DNA from: Streptomyces sp. CB02058
GTDB taxonomy: Bacteria; Actinomycetota; Actinomycetes; Streptomycetales; Streptomycetaceae
DNA length: 64,000 nucleotides
Assembly: GCF_001905505.1 (NCBI RefSeq)
Contig: NZ_LIPG01000007.1
Span: forward strand, 248,001-312,000
Reading direction: 5' to 3'
The position numbers were made by a program, and so were the translations under genes. Positions 54,163 through 63,430 of this stretch are shown piece after piece (within the stretch, counting starts at the first letter, position 1; every line of letters starts with the position of its first letter). A model generated the notes under the pieces. It was not told the origin of the DNA and made no database searches. It saw only the letters and a list, made by a program, of their open reading frames with translations.

Positions 54163-54198
54163 CGCCCGGGCCGGGCCTCGGAAGACCCGGCCCGGGCG
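54163..54198 (-). terminator. Hairpin after the SGNH esterase gene
   Basis: CGCCCGGGCCGGG and its complement (13 bp, perfect) around a ten-base loop, five bases beyond the stop. Confidence 0.85.
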
Positions 54199-54203
54199 AC
54201 CGG

Positions 54204-55337
54204 TTACCAGCCCAGCGGAAGCGTGGCGAGCTTCTGGTCGAGCAGGCCGGAGATGATCCGATGGTCGTGCAGCGAGGGGTGCCAGTCGCAGCCAAGGCGG
54301 TCCAGGGCCGGATCGTCGTAGTACCAGTGGACGATCCGGCCGTCGCCCCGCGCGTTGCGCTCCTGCACGATGCGCTGTGTGGTGTCGGCGAAGGGGGTGC
54401 CGGACACGAGGGTGGAGCTGACCACCAGGTGGGTCCGGGGTCCGTAGCGTGCGCGCAGGGTGTCGAGGAAGCCGTGGTAGGCGCTCGCGTAGGCGGTGAC
54501 CAGGTCGTCCTGGGTGGCCCACTGCTCACCGGGATTGAGCGGGGTCGAGAAGTCGTTGATGCCCAGGCCGATGACGACGACCTGAGGCTGCCAGGTGCCC
54601 GGGTTCCGCCAGACGTCGCCCGCGATGTTCAGCAGGGCCCGCTCGTAGTACGTGCGGTAGTCGGTACCGGGCTCGCCGCCGTTGTAGTTGCGGACCATGC
54701 CTCGGCCCGAGAAGGCGTTCTGCTGGTAGTCGGCGCGGAGTCTCCTGGCGGTCAGTGCGCCGAAGGCGAGATAGGCGTTGCTGTTGCGGTTGACCCCTCC
54801 GATCGGGGAGCAGTCGCGTGTGCCCGAGGTGTTGCCGTATCCGGCGGTGAAGGAGTCGCCGATGAACTCGATCTGTCTGCGGCGAGGCGCGGCGGGCGGG
54901 AGGACGGTGCCGCCCCCCGCCGCGACGAACCCACCGAACCGTCCGACGGCCCACGGGCTTTCCGTACGCTTGACGAGCCGCACGCTGTGCACCCCGTCGG
55001 CGAGATCGCCGACCCAGGACGTGACCTGACCGGGTGTCACGAGGGTGCTGACGGTCTCTCCGTCGATCTGGACGTCGTAGTCGTTGTCGGAGTCGGCGAG
55101 CACGATCCCGACGCCGGTGCCCTTGAACCGGCCTTCGAAGGCGATGCCGGGCCAGGTGTACTCCACGAATCCGTCGGCGGCCTTCTTGACGCGGCCCACC
55201 GTCCGGAAGGAGGCAGCGGCGACGGGCGGCCGTGAGGGGCGCGCGACGGCGGTGTGGGCGGGGGTGGCAAGGGCGACGACGCCCGCCGCGCCGGCCGTGA
55301 GCAGCGCCCTCCGGGAGAGAGCGGGAATGCTTCGCAT
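54204..55337 (-). CDS. Secreted SGNH esterase, CE2-like acetylxylan esterase
   Basis: A 377-residue secreted esterase. The N-terminus has a twin-arginine signal (SRRALLTAG) and a cleavage-like ARPSRPP region. A beta-sandwich domain (about 50-145) precedes the SGNH domain, as in carbohydrate esterase family 2. The catalytic Ser is in FIGDSFTAG, the Asn is in GLGINDF, and the Asp/His are in DWHPSLHDH. AAGGA lies before ATG 55337. A CebR-type palindrome 41 bases upstream suggests induction by cello-oligosaccharides, which fits hemicellulose deacetylation. Confidence 0.9.
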   Translation of the reverse strand: MRSIPALSRRALLTAGAAGVVALATPAHTAVARPSRPPVAAASFRTVGRVKKAADGFVEYTWPGIAFEGRFKGTGVGIVLADSDNDYDVQIDGETVSTLVTPGQVTSWVGDLADGVHSVRLVKRTESPWAVGRFGGFVAAGGGTVLPPAAPRRRQIEFIGDSFTAGYGNTSGTRDCSPIGGVNRNSNAYLAFGALTARRLRADYQQNAFSGRGMVRNYNGGEPGTDYRTYYERALLNIAGDVWRNPGTWQPQVVVIGLGINDFSTPLNPGEQWATQDDLVTAYASAYHGFLDTLRARYGPRTHLVVSSTLVSGTPFADTTQRIVQERNARGDGRIVHWYYDDPALDRLGCDWHPSLHDHRIISGLLDQKLATLPLGW

Positions 55338-55377
55338 GCGTGTTCCTTCCGTTGGCGTGGAATCGGCAGACGTGATG

Positions 55378-55391
55378 CGGGAGCGCTCCCA
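55378..55391. promoter_or_regulatory. CebR-type operator before the SGNH esterase
   Basis: CGGGAGCGCTCCCA, one mismatch to the CebR box TGGGAGCGCTCCCA, 41 bases upstream of the esterase start. It shares a 13-base core with the site at 34020-34033. Confidence 0.82.
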
Positions 55392-55587
55392 TGACTGCCG
55401 TGCGGGTGAACGGAGAAGCCTTCGGTGCGGGGCCCGGCACGCTCGCCGGGAGGCTTGGAGGGCGCATGGCTCGCCCTGTGGTGCGGTGCCCACACTGACC
55501 ACGGCTGCGGCGCGCGATCGGTTCGATGCCTCCGGGCCTCACTGGTGGCCGGCACTGGACCGAGGCACCGCGGTAGGGGGCGGCCGG

Positions 55588-55618
55588 TCCGCGGCCCTGG
55601 CCCGCCCGGGGCCGCGGA
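55588..55618 (-). terminator. Hairpin after the LAL regulator gene
   Basis: TCCGCGGCCC and GGGCCGCGGA around an 11-base loop, eight bases beyond the stop. Confidence 0.75.
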
Positions 55619-55625
55619 GACACGC

Positions 55626-58577
55626 TCAGAAGCGGGCGATCAGCGCGGCCAGCGCGGCACGGGAGGTGACATCGGTCTTGCGGTAGACCCGGGAGAGGTG
55701 GGTCTCGACGGTGCGCGGGCTCAGGTACAGCCTGTCGGCGATCGCCTGGTTCGTCAGTCCCTCGGCGACGAGTTCGGCGACCTCCCGTTCACGTGCCGTC
55801 AAGGACACCAGTTGCTGCGGGATGCCGGGGCGCTCCGGGGGTGCGGACGCCCCCGCCATCGCCGCCAGACCGGCGAGCAGGTGCGCTCCCCCGGTCGTGG
55901 CCAGTCGGCGTCCCCTCTCGAGCGCCGCCTCACCACGGGCCGGGAGCCCGGCGGCCGTGAGGACCGGGGCGGCGATCAGCAGCGATCGCGCCTCCCAGAA
56001 GACCGCGCCCGACCTCGCGCATTCCTCGGCCGCGTCGGAGAGCAGGGTCGCGGCCGTGGCCGGGTCGCCACCGTGCAGGGACAGTTGCGCCGCGCTCCGC
56101 AGCGCGGAGGCACGTTGCAGGGGCAGCCCGAGCAGGTCGGCCTCCTTGCGCGCCCGCTCGGCCCAGGCGAATGCGGAGCCTATGTCCCCCGTGAGCAGGG
56201 CCGCGGTGACGAGGAGCTCCAGGAACAGGGGGCGCATCGAGGGCTGCAGGCCGTGCAGATGGTCGCCGCCCGCCCGCAGCAGGGCGTCCCGGGCTCGGTG
56301 CGGGTCGCCGCCGGTGAGTGCCGCGTAGCCGAGCATGCACCAGGCCATGGAGGCCCGCCAGTTGTCGCGGGGCCCTATGCCAGCGACCGCCTCCTCTGCG
56401 ACGGCCAGTGCCTCCGGGTCACCGGGCGCGGATGCCACGATGAGGACCTGTGCCTTGTTGGCCAGGACGAATGCGAGCAGTTCACCGCTGCCGATGCCGC
56501 GTGCGATGTCCTCCGCCTCGTCGGCCAGTTGCCGTGCCGACGGCAGTCGGCACGTCTGGATCCGGACGTGCGCCTTGCACAGCAGCAGGAGCGGCAGGAG
56601 GTAGACCTGCCCGCTGCGCCGGGCGATCTCCAGGCCCCGGTCGGCGTGGCGTTCGGCGTCGGTGAACCTGCCCAGGAAAGCCTCCGCCCAGCCGAGCCTG
56701 GCCAGGGGCTCGCACAGTGGCTGGAGGACGTCGTCCGGCAGGCCGTCCATGAGCTCCGCCGCTTGGCCCACGAATCCGGCCGCCGTGGCGGTAGCGCCCT
56801 CGTAGGCCTCGCCGAAGGCGGAGAGCGCCAGCGCGCCCGCCTCGCCCGGTTCGTCCTCGAGGAGCCGGGCTGCCGAGAGGGTGCCCGCCACTTCGTCCCG
56901 CACCTGCGGATAGGGGGTGTTGTGCGGTGCGGACGAGCCCAGTTCGAGCCCGATCGATACTCTCTCGGCGGCCGATGGCCCCGGCTTCCTCCTCAGTTCA
57001 CGGCGCAGGAGGGCGATCGCCTCGGCATACCGTCCGAGGTGCCTCTCCACCAGAGCGCACAGCACGACGGCCGACGTCCGGACACCGTCCTCGTCCTGAT
57101 CCGACGCGCTGATGACCTGGTGCAGCAGTTCCCGGCTCTCCCGCAGACCGCCGGAGACTCCGAGCGCACGCGCGCGCCTCAACGTCAGCCGGCGTCGCTC
57201 GACGGCGTGTTCGGCCGTGTCCGGCAGGAGCCGGAGCACCGCGCCGAGCCAGTGCGCGCAGCTTGTCGGGGCCTTCGCCTCGGTCTCGTCCGCGGCTCTT
57301 TCCAGAACGGCGATCGCCCGGGCGTCCCATTCCGTCACGGAGCGTTCGATGTGCTGCGCCTGGTCGACGGCCGGGGCACCTGCGCGGGCCAGCTCCACGG
57401 CGGCCGCGCGATGGATGTCGGCGCGCCGCCACGCGGGGGTGGACTCGTGGACCAGCGTCCGGAGTACCGGGTGGCGCAGCACCAGTCGGCCGCCCGTCCC
57501 TGCGCGCACGAGATCGCGCCGGGCCAGGGCCTCCAGATCGTCGTCGAGCTCGGCGCCGGTGCGGCGGGCCGTGGCACCGGTCACGGGGTGTGTGGCGTGG
57601 TCTCCGAGCACGGCGACCACCTCCAGGGTCCGGCGCTGCGACGGGGTGAGCGGCGTCAGCTCGTCGAGCAGCAGCGATCCGAGGCCGGCCGGCAGCCCGT
57701 CGGCCCCGTCGCCGGCCGAGGCCGAGGGGGAAGCGCCGCCCTGGGCGGTGCCCACCCGGTGGGCGTGCAGGAGGGAGAGGAAGTAGAGGGGGTTGCCCTC
57801 GCTGGCGGCGTGGAGCCGTGCCGCCTGTACACGCGACAGGTCGGAGGCAAGACCTTCGACGCATTCCTGTTCCTCGAGCGGGGCCAGGTCGATCCGGAGC
57901 ACGGAGGCGGTGTCGAGTCCACGGGTCAGCGCAGCGGCGAGCGCCGGCGGGGTCTGGCGGTCGCGGCGCGCGACGACGAGGACGACCGGGCCGGGCACCG
58001 GGTGCCGGACGAGATGGTCCAGGAGTTCCAGCGATGCCGGGTCCGCCCAGTGCATGTCGTCCAGCGCCACCACCAGGCCCTCCGCGCCGAGCTGCGCCAA
58101 CAGCCGTGCCGTGGACCGGTGGAGGGCAAAGCGGTCGACGTGGGGCGGGCCCGTCACGGGGGACGGCCCTGTGGCCCGGCCGCCGAGAACCGGGGCCACC
58201 GCGTCGAGCAGCTCGGACGCCACGCTGGGACCGCGGTCGTCCACATCGGCCAAGGCATCGGCTAAGGCATCGGCGAACGGCTGAAAGGGCAGGTGCTGTT
58301 CGTATTCCGTCGCCCAACCCCGGAGCACCGTCGCTCCACGTCGCCGGGCGCGCCGGCAGACTTCTCCCACCAGGCGGCTCTTGCCGATTCCCGCAGCACC
58401 CGTGAGATCGACGATCGCGGGGCTCCCCCGGCCCAGGCGATCGAGCACGGCGTCCAGCCGGGCGATCTCGGCCGCGCGGCCGACGAGCGTATGCCCCCCG
58501 AAGCGGTCCGTCGCGGCACCGAGCGCCGCTTCCGCCTGTGTGATCCCTCTGGCGAACTCCACGGCAATGTCTACCAC
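55626..58577 (-). CDS. Large LuxR-family (LAL) ATP-binding regulator
   Basis: A regulator of about 983 residues. An N-terminal ATPase module carries Walker A GAAGIGKSRLVGE and Walker B LVVALDDMHWAD. A long helical middle contains TPR-like repeats. The C-terminal LuxR helix-turn-helix is LTAREREVAELVAEGLTNQA then LSPRTVETHLSRVYRKT. The start is uncertain: GTG 58577 is used here because it precedes the module; GTG 58562 or starts further upstream are possible, as the frame stays open for about 80 codons. Target genes unknown; such regulators often act in catabolism or specialised metabolism. Confidence 0.85.
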   Translation of the reverse strand: MVDIAVEFARGITQAEAALGAATDRFGGHTLVGRAAEIARLDAVLDRLGRGSPAIVDLTGAAGIGKSRLVGEVCRRARRRGATVLRGWATEYEQHLPFQPFADALADALADVDDRGPSVASELLDAVAPVLGGRATGPSPVTGPPHVDRFALHRSTARLLAQLGAEGLVVALDDMHWADPASLELLDHLVRHPVPGPVVLVVARRDRQTPPALAAALTRGLDTASVLRIDLAPLEEQECVEGLASDLSRVQAARLHAASEGNPLYFLSLLHAHRVGTAQGGASPSASAGDGADGLPAGLGSLLLDELTPLTPSQRRTLEVVAVLGDHATHPVTGATARRTGAELDDDLEALARRDLVRAGTGGRLVLRHPVLRTLVHESTPAWRRADIHRAAAVELARAGAPAVDQAQHIERSVTEWDARAIAVLERAADETEAKAPTSCAHWLGAVLRLLPDTAEHAVERRRLTLRRARALGVSGGLRESRELLHQVISASDQDEDGVRTSAVVLCALVERHLGRYAEAIALLRRELRRKPGPSAAERVSIGLELGSSAPHNTPYPQVRDEVAGTLSAARLLEDEPGEAGALALSAFGEAYEGATATAAGFVGQAAELMDGLPDDVLQPLCEPLARLGWAEAFLGRFTDAERHADRGLEIARRSGQVYLLPLLLLCKAHVRIQTCRLPSARQLADEAEDIARGIGSGELLAFVLANKAQVLIVASAPGDPEALAVAEEAVAGIGPRDNWRASMAWCMLGYAALTGGDPHRARDALLRAGGDHLHGLQPSMRPLFLELLVTAALLTGDIGSAFAWAERARKEADLLGLPLQRASALRSAAQLSLHGGDPATAATLLSDAAEECARSGAVFWEARSLLIAAPVLTAAGLPARGEAALERGRRLATTGGAHLLAGLAAMAGASAPPERPGIPQQLVSLTAREREVAELVAEGLTNQAIADRLYLSPRTVETHLSRVYRKTDVTSRAALAALIARF

Positions 58578-59235
58578 GTCGGGCAGCCGGCCGTGGAGGA
58601 GCACATCCGGCCGGAGAAGGGCTTCCGGGGAACAGGACTGCCGGGAGTCTCCGGCAGCTGCGACCTCCACCCGGATCAGCCGATCAGTAATCAGTACCCT
58701 TCCCCGCCCCGCCACCGTCCCGCGAGATGAGGGAGGGGGAGCAGCCAGGCCGGCCGGCCTCGACAGGACTGGGCGCTGCGCCGGCAACGGCCGCCCCTGC
58801 GACCGTCGCCCCGTCCTGTCCGCCACACTGCCCCCTCCCTCCCGGGCTTGTCCCCGCTCAAGCCCCCTCGCCCCTGAGCCGGTCGCCTCCGCCGTGTCGG
58901 CCGACCTGCCTGGCCCCAGCCTTCCAGCAGGTGCGATGCCGCGCGTCCGTGCTTTCCCTGAGATGCGCTACGCAGGGATGTACGTGATTCCACCGACGCC
59001 CGCCGAGGGCGGATCCTGGCAGCATCAATCTCCGGGGACTCAGCGCGACGACGTGGGCAGTTCTCGCCTGGGATCTGGTGGGAATGCGCCCGCACACTCC
59101 CTCGGAACGCTGCCGGTTCGAGGCACCGGCGCGCCACGAACGTACGCCCCTCAGTACCACGCACATCTGAACCCCGTGAATCTGAACCCCGTACATCTCA
59201 TCCGCACGCAGACGGATTCGACCGAGGGAGTGTCC
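58578..59235. other. Intergenic region, 658 bases
   Basis: Between divergent genes. The left part may belong to an extended N-terminus of the LAL regulator. I see no other gene, and no clear operator. Confidence 0.45.
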
Positions 59236-59736
59236 GTGAGTAACAGAGTGGCCGGTCTTGGGCTCGGCCGGATCCGCGGCGACTACGCCGTCATCAACCC
59301 GGCTCTGGGCGCCATGCTGCAGGTCATGAGGGGATTCCTGCTGATTCTGTGGATCTTCATGCTCGTCGCCACGGTCGTCAATCCCTCCGCGGTCAACGAC
59401 AACGCCATCCCGACGACGGCGGTCGTGGTCGCGGTGTACGCCTTGAGATACCTATGGCGCCTGGTCACCGCCCGCCTCGGCGTAAACCGTTGCTATCTCT
59501 GCACGGACGGCGTGGCCGTCACCGGCCGCCTCGGGAGGATACGCGACTCGGTCGCGTGGAAGGACGTGACCGGTGTGCAACACATGGTGATAGCGGGACT
59601 CGTCACGGGCTGCCACCGCATCGAGATCTTCAGGAACGGCTCCGCCGCGCCGCTCTGGCTGATCGCGCCCGGGGCGAAGTCTCCCTTGGTACCGGCCCTG
59701 CTCGCGGAGGGCAGGCGCAGCGGCGTCCTCGAGTGA
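59236..59736 (+). CDS. Membrane protein with PH-like domain
   Basis: A 166-residue protein, GTG start with GAGGGAG five bases upstream. It has two hydrophobic segments (about 32-55 and 62-80), then a soluble domain containing CYLCTDGVAVTGRLGRIRDSV and WKDVTGVQHM, the pattern of bacterial PH-like domains. The soluble part should face the cytoplasm. Function unknown. Confidence 0.78.
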   Translation: MSNRVAGLGLGRIRGDYAVINPALGAMLQVMRGFLLILWIFMLVATVVNPSAVNDNAIPTTAVVVAVYALRYLWRLVTARLGVNRCYLCTDGVAVTGRLGRIRDSVAWKDVTGVQHMVIAGLVTGCHRIEIFRNGSAAPLWLIAPGAKSPLVPALLAEGRRSGVLE

Positions 59737-59749
59737 CCGCCTTGCCTGC

Positions 59750-60715
59750 TCAGCGCACCCGTCCCCGTGGCTTCAGTGCCACGGGCGGCAGTTCGGGAGC
59801 GGCCAGCCGCTCCCCGTCGTAGCCGAGCACCTCGCCGAAGCGGGCGCCGGCCGTCCAGTCCGCACGAGCCTGCTCGATCTCCTCGTGGGACCGCCCCACG
59901 AAGTTCCACCACATGACGATCTCCTCCGCGAACGGCTCGCCGCCGAGCAGCATCAGTCCCGCGTCGGAGGCGGCGCGGAGGGGCAGTTCGGTACGGCCGC
60001 AGCCGAGGTAGAGCATCGATCCGGGCAGGACCGGGACACCGTCGACCTCGGCCTCTCCGGACATCGACAGCACGGCGTACTCGAAGTCGGGTTCCAGCGG
60101 CAGCCTGGCCTCGGCGCCGGCGGTCAGGGCGAGGTCGGCTCCGACGATCGGGGTGTACGCCGTGCCGGGGGATGTGGAGCCGTCGAGTCCGCCCAGGATC
60201 ACGGTGGCGGTGAGGCCCGGCGCCGTCACGGTGGGCAGGTCGGTGTGGTGCTCGAACGCCGGCTCGACATGCCGGTCGGTGTCGGGCAGGGCGACCCAGA
60301 GCTGGGCACCGTGGAGGAACCTGGCGTGGGGCTTCGGGCTCTCCTCGGAGTGACTGATGGCCCTGCCGGAGGTCATGAGGCCGAGTTCGCGCGGGCGGAC
60401 CGTCCGGAGGCTTCCGAGGCTGTCCCGGTGCAGGACCTCGCCGTCGTGCAGCCAGCTCACCGTCTGCAGGCCCATGTGGGGGTGCGGAGGCACCTGCATC
60501 CCGGGCTCGTCGGCGATGTCGTCCGGGCCGTAGTGATCCACGAACGCCCAGGCGCCGACCATGCGGCGTCCGAGGTTGGGCAGCAGTCTGCGCACCTCGG
60601 TGGACTCGCCGAGCTGGACACGGCGCGGGGTGAGGAGTTCACGGACCGGTTCGGCGACGACGAAGCCCCGTCCTCCACAGACGGAGAGCGCGGCCTGGCG
60701 ATCGAGATTGCTCAT
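59750..60715 (-). CDS. Pirin-family protein
   Basis: A 321-residue cupin protein. The metal-binding face is in PPHPHMGLQTVSWLHDGEVLH, with a second His/Glu set nearby (SHSEESP, FLHGAQLWV). The C-terminal cupin half contains GSMLYLG. Pirins act as quercetinases or iron-sensing transcription cofactors; the exact role is not clear. ATG 60715 gives the normal family length. Convergent with the PH-like gene, and divergent from a TPR gene through an operator-like palindrome. Confidence 0.92.
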   Translation of the reverse strand: MSNLDRQAALSVCGGRGFVVAEPVRELLTPRRVQLGESTEVRRLLPNLGRRMVGAWAFVDHYGPDDIADEPGMQVPPHPHMGLQTVSWLHDGEVLHRDSLGSLRTVRPRELGLMTSGRAISHSEESPKPHARFLHGAQLWVALPDTDRHVEPAFEHHTDLPTVTAPGLTATVILGGLDGSTSPGTAYTPIVGADLALTAGAEARLPLEPDFEYAVLSMSGEAEVDGVPVLPGSMLYLGCGRTELPLRAASDAGLMLLGGEPFAEEIVMWWNFVGRSHEEIEQARADWTAGARFGEVLGYDGERLAAPELPPVALKPRGRVR

Positions 60716-60770
60716 GGCGCACAACCTATTCCCGTACGGCCGTGGAGCGCCGGTCCCCACGCCGAAAATT

Positions 60771-60788
60771 TAGTGGAATGTTTAACTA
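60771..60788. promoter_or_regulatory. Possible MarR-type palindrome between pirin and TPR genes
   Basis: TAGTGGAATGTTTAACTA is an imperfect 18-bp dyad (12 of 18 symmetric) resembling MarR-family sites such as TAGTTGAATATTCAACTA. No MarR gene is adjacent. Confidence 0.45.
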
Positions 60789-60835
60789 CCCTGCCGTGTT
60801 GACGCGGCTGTAAGCATTCCGGCCGAGGAGGAGAA

Positions 60836-61186
60836 GTGGACGAGACGTACTACGAGTTCGGTACGCCCGCCGACCGTTGGGACCGAGCGCAGTTCTTCTT
60901 CGAGGCGAAGGAGTACCTGACCGCGGCCCGGATCCTCGGGGGGCTGGTCGAGGAGGCGCCGGAGCAGGTGGCGCCGCGGCTGCTGCTGGCGCGCGCCTAC
61001 TACCACTCGGCGCGGCTCGCCAAGGCGGAGGCGGAACTGCGCGAGGTGCTGGAGCGCAACCCTGTCGAGGACTACGCCCGGCTGATGCTCGGACGCACCC
61101 TCGAGCGTCAGGGCCGGCACGCGGAGGCGGCCCCGCATCTGCGGCTGGCCGACGCCATGGCCGGGAACTTCCCACCGGAGTCCTAG
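60836..61186 (+). CDS. TPR-repeat protein, 116 residues
   Basis: Small soluble protein with a GTG start after GAGGAGGA. Three TPR-like helical pairs are seen: AQFFFEAKEYLTAARILGGL, APRLLLARAYYHSARLAKAE and ARLMLGRTLERQGRHAEAA. It probably binds a peptide or partner protein. Followed by a strong terminator, so it is likely a single-gene unit. Confidence 0.85.
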   Translation: MDETYYEFGTPADRWDRAQFFFEAKEYLTAARILGGLVEEAPEQVAPRLLLARAYYHSARLAKAEAELREVLERNPVEDYARLMLGRTLERQGRHAEAAPHLRLADAMAGNFPPES

Positions 61187-61213
61187 CCGCGACGACCACG
61201 CAGGGCTGACACA

Positions 61214-61244
61214 TCCGGGGGCGGCGGGCCCCGCCGCCCCCGGA
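61214..61244 (+). terminator. Strong hairpin after the TPR gene
   Basis: A perfect 14-bp stem (TCCGGGGGCGGCGG and its complement) with a three-base loop, 28 bases after the stop. Confidence 0.87.
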
Positions 61245-61339
61245 GCCGTGCGCGCCGTCCGCACAGCACCGCGCAGGCCCCTGCGGCCAGCGCCGCACGA
61301 CGCATGACGTGCGGCGCATGGCGCATGGCCACAACGGTC

Positions 61340-61642
61340 TCAGTCGGTCCGTCGCTCCGCGTGCGACACCCGGTCCAGCCATTCCGTCATGAGCGCCGAT
61401 TCCGTGCTCAGCCCACACCCGTGCGACTGGCGCAGCAGCGCGCTCAGCCGGGCCACCGTGGAGGGCACCTCCGTGTCCACGAGCTTGCTCACGTGCGCGT
61501 CCGGCGTGAAGACGGCGGCGTGCACGGCGTCGCGCACGCGCTCCGACACGCCGGCGTCCGGGAAGTCCGCCGGACGGGACACGAGCATCAGCGCGACGCC
61601 GGTCGTGGACGACATGATCATCTGGGCGGCCGGAAGGCTCAC
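61340..61642 (-). CDS. Unknown protein, 100 residues
   Basis: ATG 61642. Segments include MSLPAAQMIMSSTTGVALML at the start, then VSERVRDAVHAAVF and STVARLSALLRQSHGCGLST. No membrane segment or known motif. It lies downstream of the phosphopantetheinyl transferase on the same strand, 42 bases away, and could be cotranscribed with it. I do not recognise the family. Confidence 0.55.
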   Translation of the reverse strand: MSLPAAQMIMSSTTGVALMLVSRPADFPDAGVSERVRDAVHAAVFTPDAHVSKLVDTEVPSTVARLSALLRQSHGCGLSTESALMTEWLDRVSHAERRTD

Positions 61643-61684
61643 CCGGCAATCATCCGTCCACGGCGTCAGCCCCCGGCCTCTGCC

Positions 61685-62365
61685 TCAGTCCTCCCCCGGC
61701 CGGAGCACGATCGCCGTCACCACGAGTCCTCCGTCGACCAGCCATCTCCCCGTGTACGACCCAGGCATGCCCGGTGCAGTCCGCAGGAGTTCGGCGGTGA
61801 ACGTGCCCTCGGTCGCGTTCCCCGGGGTTCCGTCCGGGATTCCGTCGAAGCTGATGTCCGCCTCGGAGAAGTCGAGTTCGATCCGGGTGAGCGGGAACCA
61901 GGTCTTGAAGACGCTCTCCTTCGCGCTGAACAGCAGCCGGCCCCAGTGGACCGCCGTGCCGTTCGCACCCTCGGGTGTCCGCTTCCGCTCCGACGGCAGC
62001 GATATCACGTCCCACACACCGGGCGGCAGCGGTTCGTTCGGCTCGGCGTCAATGCCGATCCCGCGCACCTCCGAGGCCCTCGCCAGCACCGCGGCGCGGT
62101 AACCGTCGCAGTGCGTCATGCTTCCGACGGTCCCTTCGGGCCACAGCGGCATACCCCGGTGGCCACGCAGCACGGGCGCCGGTGGCAACCCGAGCCCGGC
62201 CATGGCCCGTCTCGCACAGGCGCGCACGGCCGCGAACTCCTGTCTGCGACGCTCCACGCTCTTCGCCACCAGCTCCGCCTCCTGCGGGTAGAGGCTGCCG
62301 GGCGGAGCGTCCGCCTCGTACGTGTCCGCGCACGCGACGTCCTGGGGAACCAGCTTCTCGATCAT
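61685..62365 (-). CDS. 4'-phosphopantetheinyl transferase, Sfp/EntD type
   Basis: A 226-residue enzyme that transfers phosphopantetheine from CoA to carrier domains of NRPS or PKS proteins. Motif GIGIDAEPNEPL supplies the metal-binding acidic residues, and FSAKESVFKTW (about 147) is the second signature. The His in SMTHCDGYRAAV matches the third. It could activate the T domains of the coelichelin NRPS, though no linkage is shown. Start ATG overlaps the metallophosphoesterase stop (ATGA). Confidence 0.93.
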   Translation of the reverse strand: MIEKLVPQDVACADTYEADAPPGSLYPQEAELVAKSVERRRQEFAAVRACARRAMAGLGLPPAPVLRGHRGMPLWPEGTVGSMTHCDGYRAAVLARASEVRGIGIDAEPNEPLPPGVWDVISLPSERKRTPEGANGTAVHWGRLLFSAKESVFKTWFPLTRIELDFSEADISFDGIPDGTPGNATEGTFTAELLRTAPGMPGSYTGRWLVDGGLVVTAIVLRPGED

Positions 62366-63267
62366 GCGCCGTCACCCGCCGCGGCCTGGGGCTGCTCACC
62401 GTCGTACGGAAGGATCTGGCGCAGTAGTCCGCGCGGGTGGCCGCGCTTGCGCCACTCCCTGGGGTAGCCGATCGAGACCTCCTCGAACCGTACGCCGTCG
62501 TACCAGGTCGTACGGGGGATGTGGAGGTGGCCGTAGACGACCGCGGCGACGTTGAAGCGTGTGTGCCAGTCGGCCGTGAGTTCCGTGCCGCACCACTGGG
62601 CGAACTCGGGGTACCACATGACGGAGGTGGGTTCGCGCAGCAGGGGCCAGTGCCCGGCGATCACGAGCGGGACCCCGGGGTCGTGTGCCGCCAGCCGCTG
62701 TTCGGTCAGTGCGACCCGTTCGCGGCACCATGCGTCGCGGCTCGGGTAGGGGTCCGGGTGCAGCAGATACTCGTCGGTGCAGACGACGCCCGCCTCGTGG
62801 GCCCGGGCCAGGGATTCCTCCTTGGTCGCCGTCCCCGGGGCCCTGAAGGTGTAGTCGTACAGGAGGAACACGGGAGCCACGGCCACGGGACCGTCCGGAC
62901 CCGGCCACTGCGGATACGGGTCCTCGGGGGTGGTCACTCCGAGCTCGCGGCAGACCTGGACGAGATGTTCGTACCGCGCCCGGCCGCGCAGTTGCAGGGG
63001 ATCCTTGTCCACCGTCCACAACTCGTGGTTCCCGGGGGTCCACAGCACCCGGGCGAATCGCCCCGCCAGCACTTCGAGTGTCGCTTCGACCTCTCCGGCC
63101 TGCTCCGCCACATCGCCCGCGACGATGAGCCAGTCCTCGTCGGACGACGGGTGCAGCCTGTCGGCGATGGGACGGTTGTCGGCGATGCCGACATGGAGAT
63201 CGCTCACCGCGAGGAGCCGGCCGCCTCCCTTCGGCGTGCGAGGGACGGCGCCAGTCATAGGACTCAT
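62362..63267 (-). CDS. Calcineurin-type metallophosphoesterase
   Basis: A 301-residue hydrolase with the full dimetal motif set: SDLHVG, VAGDVAE, TPGNHELW, AGHWPLL and YGHLHIPR. Substrate unknown. It is translationally coupled to the phosphopantetheinyl transferase; I recall this pairing from other Streptomyces, which hints at a link with phosphopantetheine metabolism, for instance carrier-domain turnover. A second ATG (63258) is an alternative start. Confidence 0.9.
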   Translation of the reverse strand: MSPMTGAVPRTPKGGGRLLAVSDLHVGIADNRPIADRLHPSSDEDWLIVAGDVAEQAGEVEATLEVLAGRFARVLWTPGNHELWTVDKDPLQLRGRARYEHLVQVCRELGVTTPEDPYPQWPGPDGPVAVAPVFLLYDYTFRAPGTATKEESLARAHEAGVVCTDEYLLHPDPYPSRDAWCRERVALTEQRLAAHDPGVPLVIAGHWPLLREPTSVMWYPEFAQWCGTELTADWHTRFNVAAVVYGHLHIPRTTWYDGVRFEEVSIGYPREWRKRGHPRGLLRQILPYDGEQPQAAAGDGA

Positions 63268-63430
63268 TGTTCGAATTTACAGTCTTGATGGTCCACTCGG
63301 AGGCACCCTGCTCGACATGCCCGACGTTCATTCGGCCGCAATGATTGATCAGGTGACTCGGGGGAAGTCTGCGGCGTGTGTACAGCGCGGTCGGCAGCCC
63401 GCGACGCAGCACCTCGTGAAAGGACCGGAC

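Noticed and set aside
55425..58265. A 946-codon plus-strand frame
   Set aside because: Antisense shadow of the LAL regulator, whose Walker and LuxR motifs are clear on the minus strand.
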